Shown piece after piece: positions 55,626 through 63,628 of a DNA stretch of 64,000 nt. The position numbers were made by a program, and so were the translations under genes. Origin of the DNA: Mycobacterium celatum (GTDB lineage Bacteria; Actinomycetota; Actinomycetes; Mycobacteriales; Mycobacteriaceae); the NCBI RefSeq assembly GCF_002101595.1, contig NZ_LQOM01000031.1, positions 62,001 to 126,000 on the forward strand. The letters run 5' to 3'. Below the pieces are notes generated by a model that searched no databases, was not told the origin of the DNA, and saw only the letters and a program-made list of their open reading frames with translations. The stretch's first letter is position 1, and every line of letters begins with the position of its first letter.

Positions 55626-55639
55626 TGAAACACGTTCTA
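55626..55639. promoter_or_regulatory. KstR-like operator upstream of the SDR operon
   Basis: TGAAACACGTTCTA matches the KstR consensus TnnAACnnGTTnnA exactly. It lies 37-46 bp upstream of the two possible GTG starts of the minus-strand SDR gene. KstR is the TetR-family repressor of cholesterol catabolism in mycobacteria. Confidence 0.65.
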
Positions 55640-55810
55640 GTTAGCCTTGTCGGCCGCGCCTGGCGAACATGTGTGCGACGGGCGCACGCCGCGCGCCGGC
55701 GGTTGTTTTTCGGCGCGCATGTGGGCGGATGCGCCGGACAAAACGCCTATTGCGGGAACTGGTTTCCCGCCGAAATCGTTCTACCTTTAGGTAGCACCAA
55801 GGCGGAAATC
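55640..55810. other. Boundary region upstream of the lysin-like genes
   Basis: No gene is seen here. It contains GC-rich direct and inverted GCGCGC/GCGCCG stretches, followed by a more AT-rich segment before the GH25 start. It marks the switch from conserved to accessory sequence. Confidence 0.45.
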
Positions 55811-56479
55811 ATGACGATTTTCGGACCCGATATCAGTAACAACAACGGCATCGTCGACTTGGACGAAGTCAAGGCCGAAGGCTTCTATTTTGTGTTCGCC
55901 AAGGTGTCGGAGGGCGCTACGTTCCGCGATGCTTTTTGGCCGCATACCCGCGACTGGGCGCGTGAAATCGGGCTGATCCTCGCGGGCTATCACTACGTGC
56001 GAACCAGCAACCCAGCGCTGCAGGCGGACAACTTCGTTTCGCAACTCGGTGATAGCTCGATTCCGGCCATGCTCGACTTCGAGGCCAATTCCGGTGGCAT
56101 CGCAAACTTTTGGGCCGTACTGGGCGCGATCGAGGCGCGTGGCGTGCACGTCGCCCTCTCCTATATTCCCCGCTGGTATTGGCAGCAAATCGGCTCTCCG
56201 GACATCTCAGGAGTTCCCGGTCTGATCGCGTCGAGCTTCGTCAGCGGGACGGGTTTCGCGTCAGCGCTGTATCCGGGCGACCATTCGGCGTTTTGGGCGC
56301 CGTACGGCGGCCGCCAACCCGACCTTTTGCAATTCACAAACCAGGCATTGATCGCCGGTCAGCGCTTGGATGCTAATGCGTTTCGGGGAACGCCAGACCA
56401 GCTTCGTGCGCTGTTGGGGCTGACACCGACAACAGATCTCGCGACGGCGCAGCAACACGACGTTCCGGGAGCCGCATGA
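55811..56479 (+). CDS. GH25-like lysozyme domain protein
   Basis: A 222-residue protein consisting of a GH25/DUF1906-type TIM barrel. It begins MTIFGPDISNNNG with Asp7 of the DIS motif, then FYFVFAKVSEGATFRDAFW. Catalytic acidic residues lie in AMLDFEANSG (Asp89, Glu91), and the C-terminal QPDLLQFTNQ closes the domain. No signal peptide is visible, as in phage endolysins. The ATG at 55811 has a moderate ribosome site (GGCGGAAATC). It is followed by a lysin-B-like esterase gene after 46 bp, which recalls the LysA/LysB order of mycobacteriophages. Confidence 0.85.
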   Translation: MTIFGPDISNNNGIVDLDEVKAEGFYFVFAKVSEGATFRDAFWPHTRDWAREIGLILAGYHYVRTSNPALQADNFVSQLGDSSIPAMLDFEANSGGIANFWAVLGAIEARGVHVALSYIPRWYWQQIGSPDISGVPGLIASSFVSGTGFASALYPGDHSAFWAPYGGRQPDLLQFTNQALIAGQRLDANAFRGTPDQLRALLGLTPTTDLATAQQHDVPGAA

Positions 56480-56525
56480 AAGCCCGGGCCAGTTGTCACT
56501 TGCACTAGCAAAATTTGGAGGAATC

Positions 56526-57401
56526 ATGGCCACCACACCATCAGCTCAGCAACGCCACGCAGTGTTGACGTTCGCCGGCACATTTGAAAAGCCCGGTACC
56601 GGATTTCCCTCGGACGTGGTCAAACAAGCCAATCCCAACCTCGTCTACGAGGTCCCGGTCATCGCGCCGTACTCGTTCGGTCCCATACCCCCGGACGCGC
56701 TGACGGCCCCGAGCTATGCGGAGTCCGTACAAATCGCTGTCACCTATGCGACCAATTGGATCAAAGCGAACCCGAACCAAACGTTCGCGCTAGGTGGGTA
56801 CAGCCAAGGCGCGGAGGCGGCATCACGGGTGCTGGCGGCGATCATGGGCGGCGAGTTGCAGTTCGCCCGGCCGAACCTCATCGGCGGCTACACCTTCGGC
56901 AACCCGTCGCGTCTGCTGGGGCACACGTTCCCCGGCGGCACCGACCCCGGCGGGCGGGGAATCTCGTCGTTCAACCTCACCGCGGCGCAAATCCCGAAGA
57001 ACAGCAACGGCGTTGACACCTGGTGGGATTTCGCCAACCCGGGAGACCTGTACACCACGACACCCAACGACCAGGCTGGTGCAGATCTCACCGCGGTGTA
57101 CGACGAGGCTGTCGAACTGAGCATCGAGCGCAACCTGATCCTCAACCTGATCGCCGGGCTCACCGAGCAGGGCGGGTTGTTGCAGCAGGCCATCGGTCTG
57201 GTGACCAACCCGCTCGTCGGCGGACCGGCGCTGGCCGAGGCCATCACGCTGGCGGTGCGGTTCTACGACACCACGCCTCCGGGGCTCGCGCACCTCGATT
57301 ACGACACGGTCGATGCGCTACCCGGCCAAAGTTCGGTCGCCGTAGCGGTGAACCATTTGAACACGATCGCGTCGGCGGCGTCGGCGAGCACCGCTGCGTG
57401 A
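56526..57401 (+). CDS. Lysin-B/cutinase-like serine esterase
   Basis: A 291-residue alpha/beta-hydrolase resembling mycobacteriophage LysB, which cleaves the mycolyl-arabinogalactan ester bond, and related PE-PPE/cutinase-like enzymes. The nucleophile is Ser93 in LGGYSQGAEAASRVL. Asp174 in DFANPGDLY and His256 in GLAHLDYDT complete a triad with spacing similar to LysB. HAVLTFAGTF at the N-terminus matches the lysin-B beta strand with its oxyanion residue. There is no signal peptide. GGAGGAATC precedes the ATG. It sits just after the GH25 gene, with no holin or other phage gene nearby. Confidence 0.83.
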   Translation: MATTPSAQQRHAVLTFAGTFEKPGTGFPSDVVKQANPNLVYEVPVIAPYSFGPIPPDALTAPSYAESVQIAVTYATNWIKANPNQTFALGGYSQGAEAASRVLAAIMGGELQFARPNLIGGYTFGNPSRLLGHTFPGGTDPGGRGISSFNLTAAQIPKNSNGVDTWWDFANPGDLYTTTPNDQAGADLTAVYDEAVELSIERNLILNLIAGLTEQGGLLQQAIGLVTNPLVGGPALAEAITLAVRFYDTTPPGLAHLDYDTVDALPGQSSVAVAVNHLNTIASAASASTAA

Positions 57402-57426
57402 CCCTGTAACTGCGCCCGCCGATCAG

Positions 57427-57467
57427 GACTTCGAGCCGGCCTTGGCCCGAGCCTTCTTGGCGGGCGC
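57427..57467 (-). repeat. 41-bp duplicate of the ku 3' end (direct repeat A)
   Basis: It matches 60474-60514, inside the 3' end of the intact ku gene, at 40 of 41 positions in the same orientation. In the ku reading frame it encodes APAKKARAKAGSKS followed by a stop. The flanks diverge on both sides. The two copies bound 57.47-60.47 kb. Confidence 0.9.
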
Positions 57468-57571
57468 CCGCTTCGCGTCCCGATTTCCGGTAATCGGTAC
57501 GCGGGGAGGTGATCTGTGGATGCAGGACGCGCTGCGCGACTGAGATTGGAGTCGGCGAGGGTGTGAAGGGT

Positions 57572-58303
57572 TCACACGCCAGCCATTTCCCGGCCGCGAA
57601 GGATGCGTTCGATCCGGTCCAACAGCGCAGTTGGGTTCTCGTTGGTGGCCTGGTTCCAGACCACAAGGGCCTTCACCAGTTTGACTGGCTCAACGGTCAA
57701 CCCCAAACCGAGCTGCACAGTCTTGGTGGTGCCATCGCTCAAATCCAAAGCACGATAGGAAATCTCGACCTGCAACCACTGACCGCCCACTCCATTCGGG
57801 ACCAACTTTGGCTCGACCGACTCGATAACCTCACGCCGGATTTCAATCAATTCAGCCCCAATCGTGCCTAAACGCACGGTCAATGCCGAGGGGCTAATGC
57901 ACAGAAGGCATCGCCGCCACATACGGATGGCGGAATAAGTGAACAGCGGCGTCAGAACCAGCAGGATGATGCCGCCGGAGCGAAGCCACGCCGGATTGCC
58001 AGGATCGTTTCCCGCGGCAAACATGGCTACTCCCGTCAGCGGGAGTAGAAGGTTTAAGTAGTACGCGTTTCCCTCGTACCAGGGAATGTAACGGCACACA
58101 ATCTCGCCGTCCGTCCGGGAGACACCCGCCCGAAAAATCCGACGCCTGCCGAGGATGATGAGGAACGCTCCGCAGAGCATCACCACAGACCAGTACCATT
58201 GCAGTCCCGCCCGCGCTGCCACCACCGTCAAGAGGCACAACACTGCACCTAAGCCATAGCGCAATACCCGCCGCCAATGGCTTTTCGCCCCACTGCCTCT
58301 CAT
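57572..58303 (-). CDS. Membrane protein, candidate immunity or accessory protein
   Basis: A 243-residue protein with about four hydrophobic helices in residues 15-130: VLRYGLGAVLCLLTVVAARA, WYWSVVMLCGAFLIILG, YYLNLLLPLTGVAMFAAG and LRSGGIILLVLTPLFTYSA. A C-terminal soluble beta-rich region (SPSALTVRLGTIGAELIEIR) resembles PH-like domains of bacterial membrane proteins. No family is recognised with confidence. The ATG at 58303 overlaps the upstream stop by 4 bp (ATGA), so it is the last gene of the four-gene cassette starting at 60331. Its position at the end, after a toxin-like gene, would suit an immunity protein. Confidence 0.78.
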   Translation of the reverse strand: MRGSGAKSHWRRVLRYGLGAVLCLLTVVAARAGLQWYWSVVMLCGAFLIILGRRRIFRAGVSRTDGEIVCRYIPWYEGNAYYLNLLLPLTGVAMFAAGNDPGNPAWLRSGGIILLVLTPLFTYSAIRMWRRCLLCISPSALTVRLGTIGAELIEIRREVIESVEPKLVPNGVGGQWLQVEISYRALDLSDGTTKTVQLGLGLTVEPVKLVKALVVWNQATNENPTALLDRIERILRGREMAGV

Positions 58304-58866
58304 CAGTGATGGTCTCGCATTCCCGTTACTGGGGCCTCGCCGTGGTGGCCCGCGGATGCTGGGCCTGCCGCCGCACCCATCTGGACCCTCAGCCAGATAT
58401 GTCCACGGTCCACCGGTGAATCGTGCAGCGCGGTCACCGTCAATTGCGCGATCAGCGTCTCCTGTTCAGCCGTGATGATCCGGGATCGTGACACACTGTC
58501 GATAGTGCCGAGTTCATGGGTGATCTGCATTGCGAGCACCCCCGCGACGCCAGCGCCCTCGGTGGCTGCAGCCAGTTCACGGCGCAGTTCATGACACCCC
58601 GGCACCGACTGCAGCTGCTGCTCGGACAGCATCGCGAATACGTTTCCGGGGTCCAGCGCAGTCTCAACGCGGTGCATCGTCAACACCGCATTAGCGCAAA
58701 ACTCGGTGATATGCGGATCGGTCCGACAAACCCATACACGGACTCCAGCTGCGGAATCGAACGGTTCCCAGCCCGGCGGTATCCCCACCTCCACCACATA
58801 TCCCGCAAACTTGTCGACCGGGAATACCGCGACGCTGTGCTTCTCCGCGAACTCATCGAATCGCAT
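58303..58866 (-). CDS. LpqN-like domain protein without signal peptide
   Basis: A 187-residue soluble protein. KFAGYVVEVGIPPGWEPFDS followed by VRVWVCRTDPHITEFCANAV and RRELAAATEGAGVAGVLAMQ resembles the mycobacterial LpqN/LpqT fold, where IPxGW is characteristic, but the lipobox and signal peptide are absent. It begins at ATG 58866, 11 bp downstream of the toxin-like gene, and overlaps the membrane-protein gene by 4 bp. In this position it may be a chaperone or immunity factor for the 378-residue protein; no function is established. Confidence 0.7.
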   Translation of the reverse strand: MRFDEFAEKHSVAVFPVDKFAGYVVEVGIPPGWEPFDSAAGVRVWVCRTDPHITEFCANAVLTMHRVETALDPGNVFAMLSEQQLQSVPGCHELRRELAAATEGAGVAGVLAMQITHELGTIDSVSRSRIITAEQETLIAQLTVTALHDSPVDRGHIWLRVQMGAAAGPASAGHHGEAPVTGMRDHH

Positions 58867-58877
58867 CGTCCAACGCC

Positions 58878-60014
58878 CTACCCGAATCCAAATACCTTGG
58901 CCACGCTGTGCACCGCGCCGCCCACCGCGTCGGAGACCGGATGCCAGAGCATTTCGACCCCTTTGGATGCCCCGAAGGCGGCGCCCGCTCCCACGACCGC
59001 GCCGACCACCAGACCAACCGCCGTCCCTGCCCCGGGAACGACCGAACCCGCCAACGCGCCAGCTGCCATGTCCCCTGCAATAGCGCCGAACACGAGCCCC
59101 GCACCGGTGCCCGCGCCCTCGCGGGTTACGGCCTCGGCGACGGAGTTTCCATCGTGAATGTCGGACAGGACGGAGGGTACCGCGCTGGCTACCGCAACCA
59201 CCCCACCCATACGGGACAACCCTTTCAGCTCGAAGCCGCCGATCTTGGGATCTTCCAGCCATTTCAACAAGCCCGGGTCAACCCTCCCAGGCCCAGTGCC
59301 GGGGGACTCCGCGATCAACTTGAGCGCCGCTGAACGCACGCCGTCCGCGGTACCACCTGACACGGCGCCGGCAGCTGCGAGCAGCAAGTCGCTCTTCGTC
59401 GGGGTCAGCCCGGGCGTCTCGGCGGCCTCCTTGGCCCCATCTTCATAGGCCTTTGCGATCGCCAACGACGGCTGGGCCGACTTCATGGTGGTCACATAGC
59501 CATCACGAACACCTTGGATCTGGCCCAGGGTGGCCCTCACCGCCTCGACGGCCGAGTTGTGAAGAGCTTGACTGTCTTGGTCAGCGGCTTTGGCGGCGGT
59601 TATCGCATCGTCGATTTCGTGCAACTTGGCGTCCAGAGCGGCGATGTCAGCGTCACTGGTGCGTTGGGCCGTGGCCAGGCCTGCAGCCACTGTCTCCAAA
59701 TCCAATGCAATCTTGGCGAGTTGGGGTTTCTGCAGTTGCAGTGCCGTGGTGGCGCGGGCGACCTCGGCCGACTCGTTGATCGGATGCTCGGCCCCGTTGT
59801 GCTTCCAGCCCTTCTCGAAACGCTGTTTGGCCGACTGGAAGTCGCCTTCGACCTCGGTAGCAGAACCCGCCGCGGCGTGGAATGCATCTGCATGGTCATT
59901 GATAGCGCCCGGGTCGCCTGCCTGCAGTTCGTCGTCGAGCTTCCACGGGTCCCCGCCGGCTGCAGCGATCAGCTCTCCTGCGGAGAAGTTGACCAAACCT
60001 ATGGGTGGCGGCAT
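58878..60014 (-). CDS. Type VII-like effector with N-terminal helical and glycine-zipper C-terminal regions
   Basis: A 378-residue protein. The N-terminal ~190 residues are helical and resemble mycobacterial ESX/WXG-type effector headers, including FEKGWKHNGAEHPINESAEV, a W-x-x-N-G motif common to this group, then LQKPQLAKIALDLETVAAGL. Coiled-coil stretches follow. Residues ~285-360 form a Gly/Ala-rich zipper (GAGTGAGLVFGAIAGDMAAG, GSVVPGAGTAVGLVVGAVVG) like membrane-inserting toxins. No enzymatic toxin domain is seen. The ATG overlaps the stop of the small DUF2563-like gene (TAATG). Secretion and toxicity are inferred from layout. Confidence 0.72.
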   Translation of the reverse strand: MPPPIGLVNFSAGELIAAAGGDPWKLDDELQAGDPGAINDHADAFHAAAGSATEVEGDFQSAKQRFEKGWKHNGAEHPINESAEVARATTALQLQKPQLAKIALDLETVAAGLATAQRTSDADIAALDAKLHEIDDAITAAKAADQDSQALHNSAVEAVRATLGQIQGVRDGYVTTMKSAQPSLAIAKAYEDGAKEAAETPGLTPTKSDLLLAAAGAVSGGTADGVRSAALKLIAESPGTGPGRVDPGLLKWLEDPKIGGFELKGLSRMGGVVAVASAVPSVLSDIHDGNSVAEAVTREGAGTGAGLVFGAIAGDMAAGALAGSVVPGAGTAVGLVVGAVVGAGAAFGASKGVEMLWHPVSDAVGGAVHSVAKVFGFG

Positions 60015-60331
60015 TAGAGCGTGTCGAAACCGGCTTCGGCGGCCCTCAGAGAGTCGGCACTAGAAGCGTCCCGTGCGGTGAATTCGTATGCGGCGGAGCG
60101 GCTTTTGTCACCGATCCCGGTCAGTGCGCGGTGATGGCCGTGCAACTGCTCGACGTGGGCCCGGTGTGCCGCCGAGACCGCCTGATGAAATTCGTGGGCT
60201 TCGGCGAAATCGCCGAACATCCCCGCCGCCGGCTCCTTCCCGGCGAGCTTGCCCGCCGCAGTCAATGCTGTCTGGGCTGCGTCGCTACACCGGTCTGCAC
60301 CAGCATGCAGATGCGCCGTATCGACTTCCAT
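60014..60331 (-). CDS. Small DUF2563-like helical partner protein
   Basis: A 105-residue, His/Ala-rich helical protein matching the mycobacterial DUF2563 pattern: MEVDTAHLHAGADRCSDAAQ, then AAGMFGDFAEAHEFHQAVSA and HRAHVEQLHGHHRALTGIGD. Such WXG100-sized proteins accompany ESX effector genes. GGAG six bases before ATG 60331 favours this start over ATG 60346. Its stop overlaps the effector ATG by one base, so it is probably translated stoichiometrically and may chaperone the effector. It is the first gene of the cassette and begins 139 bp from the ku stop. Confidence 0.78.
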   Translation of the reverse strand: MEVDTAHLHAGADRCSDAAQTALTAAGKLAGKEPAAGMFGDFAEAHEFHQAVSAAHRAHVEQLHGHHRALTGIGDKSRSAAYEFTARDASSADSLRAAEAGFDTL

Positions 60332-60469
60332 GCTCTGCTCCGCCATGGCCCGTTCATCCTCCCCGGCAAACCTGGATGAAAAGACTACCCGTTCCATACC
60401 TGTGAACTTGCTGGGAAAACCGGCGGGTGCGGTGGCAACTGATGGCCAGCGTGGCCCTGCACGGCGGAA

Positions 60470-61363
60470 CTACGACTTCGAGCCGGCCTTGGCCCGTGCC
60501 TTCTTGGCGGGCGCTTTCTTGGCCGTGGTCTTTTTGGCGGGCGCCTTTTTCTTCGCGGGGGCCTTGCCGTCGCCGGAGCGGGCCTTGACGCTGGCCTCCA
60601 GCTTGGCCAGCAGATCCGAGACGTCCTCGGTCTCGTCCAATTCCTTCGGCTGCTCCTCGGTGGTAAACGCTTCGCCGCCTTCGAGTTTGGCCTGGACCAA
60701 TTCGTGCAGCTGCTCCTGGTAGTCGTCGTGGTAGCGGTCCGGGTTGAAGTCGTCGGCCATCGACTCCACGACCTGCCCGGCCATCTTGAGTTCGGCCGGT
60801 TTGATGTCGACCTTCTTGTCCAGAATCGGGAAGTCGGGGTCGCGAATCTCGTCGGGCCACAACAGCGTGTGGATCACCATCACCTCGCGCTTGCTGAAGT
60901 CCTTGACGCGCAACGCCGCAAGCCGCGTCTTGTTGCGCAAGGCGAAATGCACGATCGCGACCCGCTCGGTCTCAGCCAGCGTCTTGGCCAGCAGCACATA
61001 CGATTTGGTTGATTTGCCGTCCGGTTCCAGGAAGTAGCTGCGGTCATACATCATCGGGTCGAGTTCACTTGCCGGCACGAACTCCAGCACCTCGATCTCG
61101 CGGCTGCGCTCCTCGGGCAGTGTTGCGATGTCATCGTCGGTGATCACCACCATCTGGCCGTCATCGGATTCGTAGGCCCTGGCGAGATCGCGGTACTCGA
61201 CGACCTCGCCGCACACTTCGCAGACCCGCTTGTACCGGATGCGGCCGTTGTCCTTGGCGTGCACCTGGTGGAACTTGATGTCGTGGTCCTCGGTGGCGCT
61301 GTAGACCTTGACCGGGACGTTGACCAGCCCGAAGGCGATGGAACCCTTCCAGATGGAACGCAT
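60470..61363 (-). CDS. mku: Non-homologous end-joining protein Ku
   Basis: A 297-residue bacterial Ku homodimer subunit that binds DNA double-strand ends. The Ku core is evident in MRSIWKGSIAFGLVNVPVKV, HQVHAKDNGRIRYKRVCEVC, ELDPMMYDRSYFLEPDGKST and VMVIHTLLWPDEIRDPDFPI. A Lys/Ala/Pro-rich DNA-binding tail (KKKAPAKKTTAKKAPAKKAR) ends GSKS. It starts at ATG 61363. The 3' end contains direct repeat B (60474-60514). In M. tuberculosis ligD lies divergently next to ku; here the neighbour is an adenylate cyclase gene and no ligD is visible in the window. Confidence 0.97.
   Translation of the reverse strand: MRSIWKGSIAFGLVNVPVKVYSATEDHDIKFHQVHAKDNGRIRYKRVCEVCGEVVEYRDLARAYESDDGQMVVITDDDIATLPEERSREIEVLEFVPASELDPMMYDRSYFLEPDGKSTKSYVLLAKTLAETERVAIVHFALRNKTRLAALRVKDFSKREVMVIHTLLWPDEIRDPDFPILDKKVDIKPAELKMAGQVVESMADDFNPDRYHDDYQEQLHELVQAKLEGGEAFTTEEQPKELDETEDVSDLLAKLEASVKARSGDGKAPAKKKAPAKKTTAKKAPAKKARAKAGSKS
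60474..60514 (-). repeat. 41-bp direct repeat B inside the ku 3' end
   Basis: The partner of 57427-57467 (40 of 41 identical, same orientation), here forming the last codons of the intact ku gene. The arrangement resembles attachment sites of an element that integrated at a gene 3' end and preserved the coding sequence. Confidence 0.9.
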
Positions 61364-61413
61364 GGTGTCAGTATGCCCGCATGATCAGCCTGGTAAGCGT
61401 CGATCCGGACGCG

Positions 61414-62664
61414 CTAACCTGCCGTTCGCTCGCCGGCTGGTTTTCTTCCGATCACGCACCACGTCTGCACGCGGCCGGCGCCCTTGACCTCGATTGGCCC
61501 GCGGGCTTCGCAATCGAATTCAGCCCGGACGAGCTCGAAGGTGTTTTGGGTGATGTGGATGACGCCGCTTTGACCGTGTGACTCCATGCGGCTGGCCATG
61601 TTGACGGTCTCACCCCACAGGTCATAGCTGAATTTCTTGCGTCCGATCACACCGGCGACAACCGGACCCGAATTGATGCCGATGCGAAAGTCGAGCCGGC
61701 GGCCACCGAACGTGCGGCGACCAATTTCAGCCCGCATATCGAGGGCCAGGTCGACCAGCGCCGGGGCGTGATCGGCGCGCGGACGCGGAACGCCCGCCGC
61801 AACCATGTAGCAGTCGCCGATCGTCTTGATCTTCTCCAGGTCGTATTTGTCGACGAGCGCATCAAAGCACTGAAACACCTCATTGAGAAGATCAACCAGG
61901 CTCAGCGGCGACATGGCGGCCGCCATCGGGGTGAATCCGACGATGTCGGCGAACAGGATGCTGGCGCCGTCATAGTGGGCGGCGATCGCGCGCGGTTCGG
62001 TCTTCAGCGCCTCGGATATCTCCTTCGGCAAGATGTTCAGCAGCAGCATCTCCGAGGTTTCCTGGAAAAAGTTGCGACGCGCCACGAAGTAGTGCAGAAG
62101 CCCGAAAACGATCGCGATCACCGATCCGACGTTGAGCACGAAGAACCAGGTGACGAAGGTGTCGGGCAGGTCTGCCGGCGTCAAGTGGGGCTGCACCGCA
62201 GCGGTCACGACCAGCAGCGCGACGAAGCCGACGATCCAGACCAATGTGCGCCGAAGCTCTTCGAGCAGAAGGGATCCCAGTGGACACAGCGCTGCCCAGA
62301 TGACGACGACACTGGACTGATGGAATCCGCCCAGCGCAATCGTCACCAGCCACGGCAAGATCAGGATCAGTAGCAGTTGGGTGAAGCGGTAGAACTCCAG
62401 ATGGCGGGTCCAGGCGAACAGCGCGGTGTTGAGCGGGGTGATCAACGTATAGAACGCCGGAAACGCCGCGGCCAACGGGGCGTGCATCTGCAGGTAGATC
62501 ACGCTCCACAACGCCGTGAGCGGAAGCGTTCCCGCGCACAACACGACGGTGAGCCGCTTCTGCAGGGCCGTTTCGTTCGTGTCGGTGGCGAGCGCACCGA
62601 CACGTCCCGCCCATGCGGTCGCACTGCGGGGACGCCAGGACGGCACAACAACGCGCATCGGCAT
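61414..62664 (-). CDS. Membrane-bound class III adenylate cyclase
   Basis: A ~416-residue cyclase starting at ATG 62664, after GGCGAGGGC. Residues ~38-192 hold six hydrophobic helices. The catalytic domain (residues ~230-405) has metal-binding Asp240 (ASILFADIVGFTPMAA) and Asp284 (KTIGDCYMVAAG). The adenine-specifying Lys280 and Asp348 are present (FSYDLWGETVNMASRM), as are transition-state Asn355 and Arg359. All catalytic residues are therefore present for a dimeric adenylate cyclase of the Rv1625c type. The product cAMP would feed CRP, for which two sites occur in this window. Confidence 0.93.
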   Translation of the reverse strand: MPMRVVVPSWRPRSATAWAGRVGALATDTNETALQKRLTVVLCAGTLPLTALWSVIYLQMHAPLAAAFPAFYTLITPLNTALFAWTRHLEFYRFTQLLLILILPWLVTIALGGFHQSSVVVIWAALCPLGSLLLEELRRTLVWIVGFVALLVVTAAVQPHLTPADLPDTFVTWFFVLNVGSVIAIVFGLLHYFVARRNFFQETSEMLLLNILPKEISEALKTEPRAIAAHYDGASILFADIVGFTPMAAAMSPLSLVDLLNEVFQCFDALVDKYDLEKIKTIGDCYMVAAGVPRPRADHAPALVDLALDMRAEIGRRTFGGRRLDFRIGINSGPVVAGVIGRKKFSYDLWGETVNMASRMESHGQSGVIHITQNTFELVRAEFDCEARGPIEVKGAGRVQTWCVIGRKPAGERTAG

Positions 62665-62713
62665 GCCCTCGCCTTCTCGGGTAACCGATACGGTAGCTGT
62701 TTGCCGGCGCCGT

Positions 62714-63628
62714 TCAGTCGGCTTGGAACACAGCGGCGTCAACAGCTGCGCGGTCGGGCAGTTCGGCGCCGGCGCGGGCGACGGTCAACGCCGACGACAG
62801 CGTCGCCGCGCGCAGCGCGTCGGTCAGCGCCTCCGCCCCGATCCGCCGCAACTCGCCGCGTCGATCAGCGCCCAGCAGGCCCATCGTCCACAGCGCGTCG
62901 ATCAGGCCGGCCATGAACGCGTCGCCGGCACCGACGGTGTCCACCACGCGCACTGGCCTGGCCGGCACCCGCACCTCCCCGCCCGCGCACAGCGCGAATG
63001 CGCCCCGCTCGGCCATCGTCACTGCGACGATCGAGGGTCCCGAGGCCAGCCAGCTTCGGGCAACCATCTCGGGCGGACGGTCGGGATCGATCCAGCGCAG
63101 GTCTTCTTCGCTGACCTTGACCACGTCGCTGCGCTCGAGGAGATGGTCGATGCGCGCGCGGGCGAGGTCGCGGTCGACGATCAACGCCGGTCGCACATTG
63201 GGATCGAAGGTCACCGTCGCCGAAACGCGATAGGCGTCGATCAGTGCCGCGACGGCCAGGCACCCTGGCTCATGCACGGCGGCAATCGATCCGGTGTGCA
63301 CGACGAGCGGCGGCGCCACTTCCGGGGTGCCGGACAGCCGCCACTCCAGATCGAACACGTAGTGGGCCGAACCGTTCTCGTCCACGGTTACCCGCGCGGT
63401 CGGTGTCCGGGTGGCAGACACGCTGCCCGGAACAAGTTGCACCCCAGCCTTATTGGCGTGCTCGGCGATACGTCGACCGTATGAGTCGGCGCCGATGTGG
63501 GTCAGGAGGTCCACCTCGTGGCCCAACCGGGCCAGGCCGACGGCGACATTGAACGGGCTGCCGCCGACGTGCTCGAGGGACCCGACGATATCGATCAACG
63601 ATTCGCCGATCACCAGCCCGCGGCTCAT
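62714..63628 (-). CDS. PfkB-family carbohydrate kinase (probable fructokinase)
   Basis: A 304-residue ribokinase/PfkB-type kinase: N-terminal VIGESLIDIVGSLEHVGGSP with GGSPFNVAVGLARLG (signature 1), substrate-binding HVVFDLEWRL-like YVFDLEWRLSG, and signature 2 with the catalytic base, VVDTVGAGDAFMAGLIDALW. It is the family of fructokinases and other sugar kinases. Adjacent mannitol dehydrogenase supports fructose as substrate (inference). ATG 63628 overlaps the dehydrogenase stop by 4 bp (ATGA), so mannitol to fructose to fructose-6-phosphate would be encoded by one operon. Confidence 0.92.
   Translation of the reverse strand: MSRGLVIGESLIDIVGSLEHVGGSPFNVAVGLARLGHEVDLLTHIGADSYGRRIAEHANKAGVQLVPGSVSATRTPTARVTVDENGSAHYVFDLEWRLSGTPEVAPPLVVHTGSIAAVHEPGCLAVAALIDAYRVSATVTFDPNVRPALIVDRDLARARIDHLLERSDVVKVSEEDLRWIDPDRPPEMVARSWLASGPSIVAVTMAERGAFALCAGGEVRVPARPVRVVDTVGAGDAFMAGLIDALWTMGLLGADRRGELRRIGAEALTDALRAATLSSALTVARAGAELPDRAAVDAAVFQAD

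Noticed and set aside
61381..61581. 66-codon plus-strand frame next to ku, considered as a ligD start
   Set aside because: It lies mostly antisense to the adenylate cyclase C-terminus and shows no LigD polymerase, nuclease or ligase motifs.
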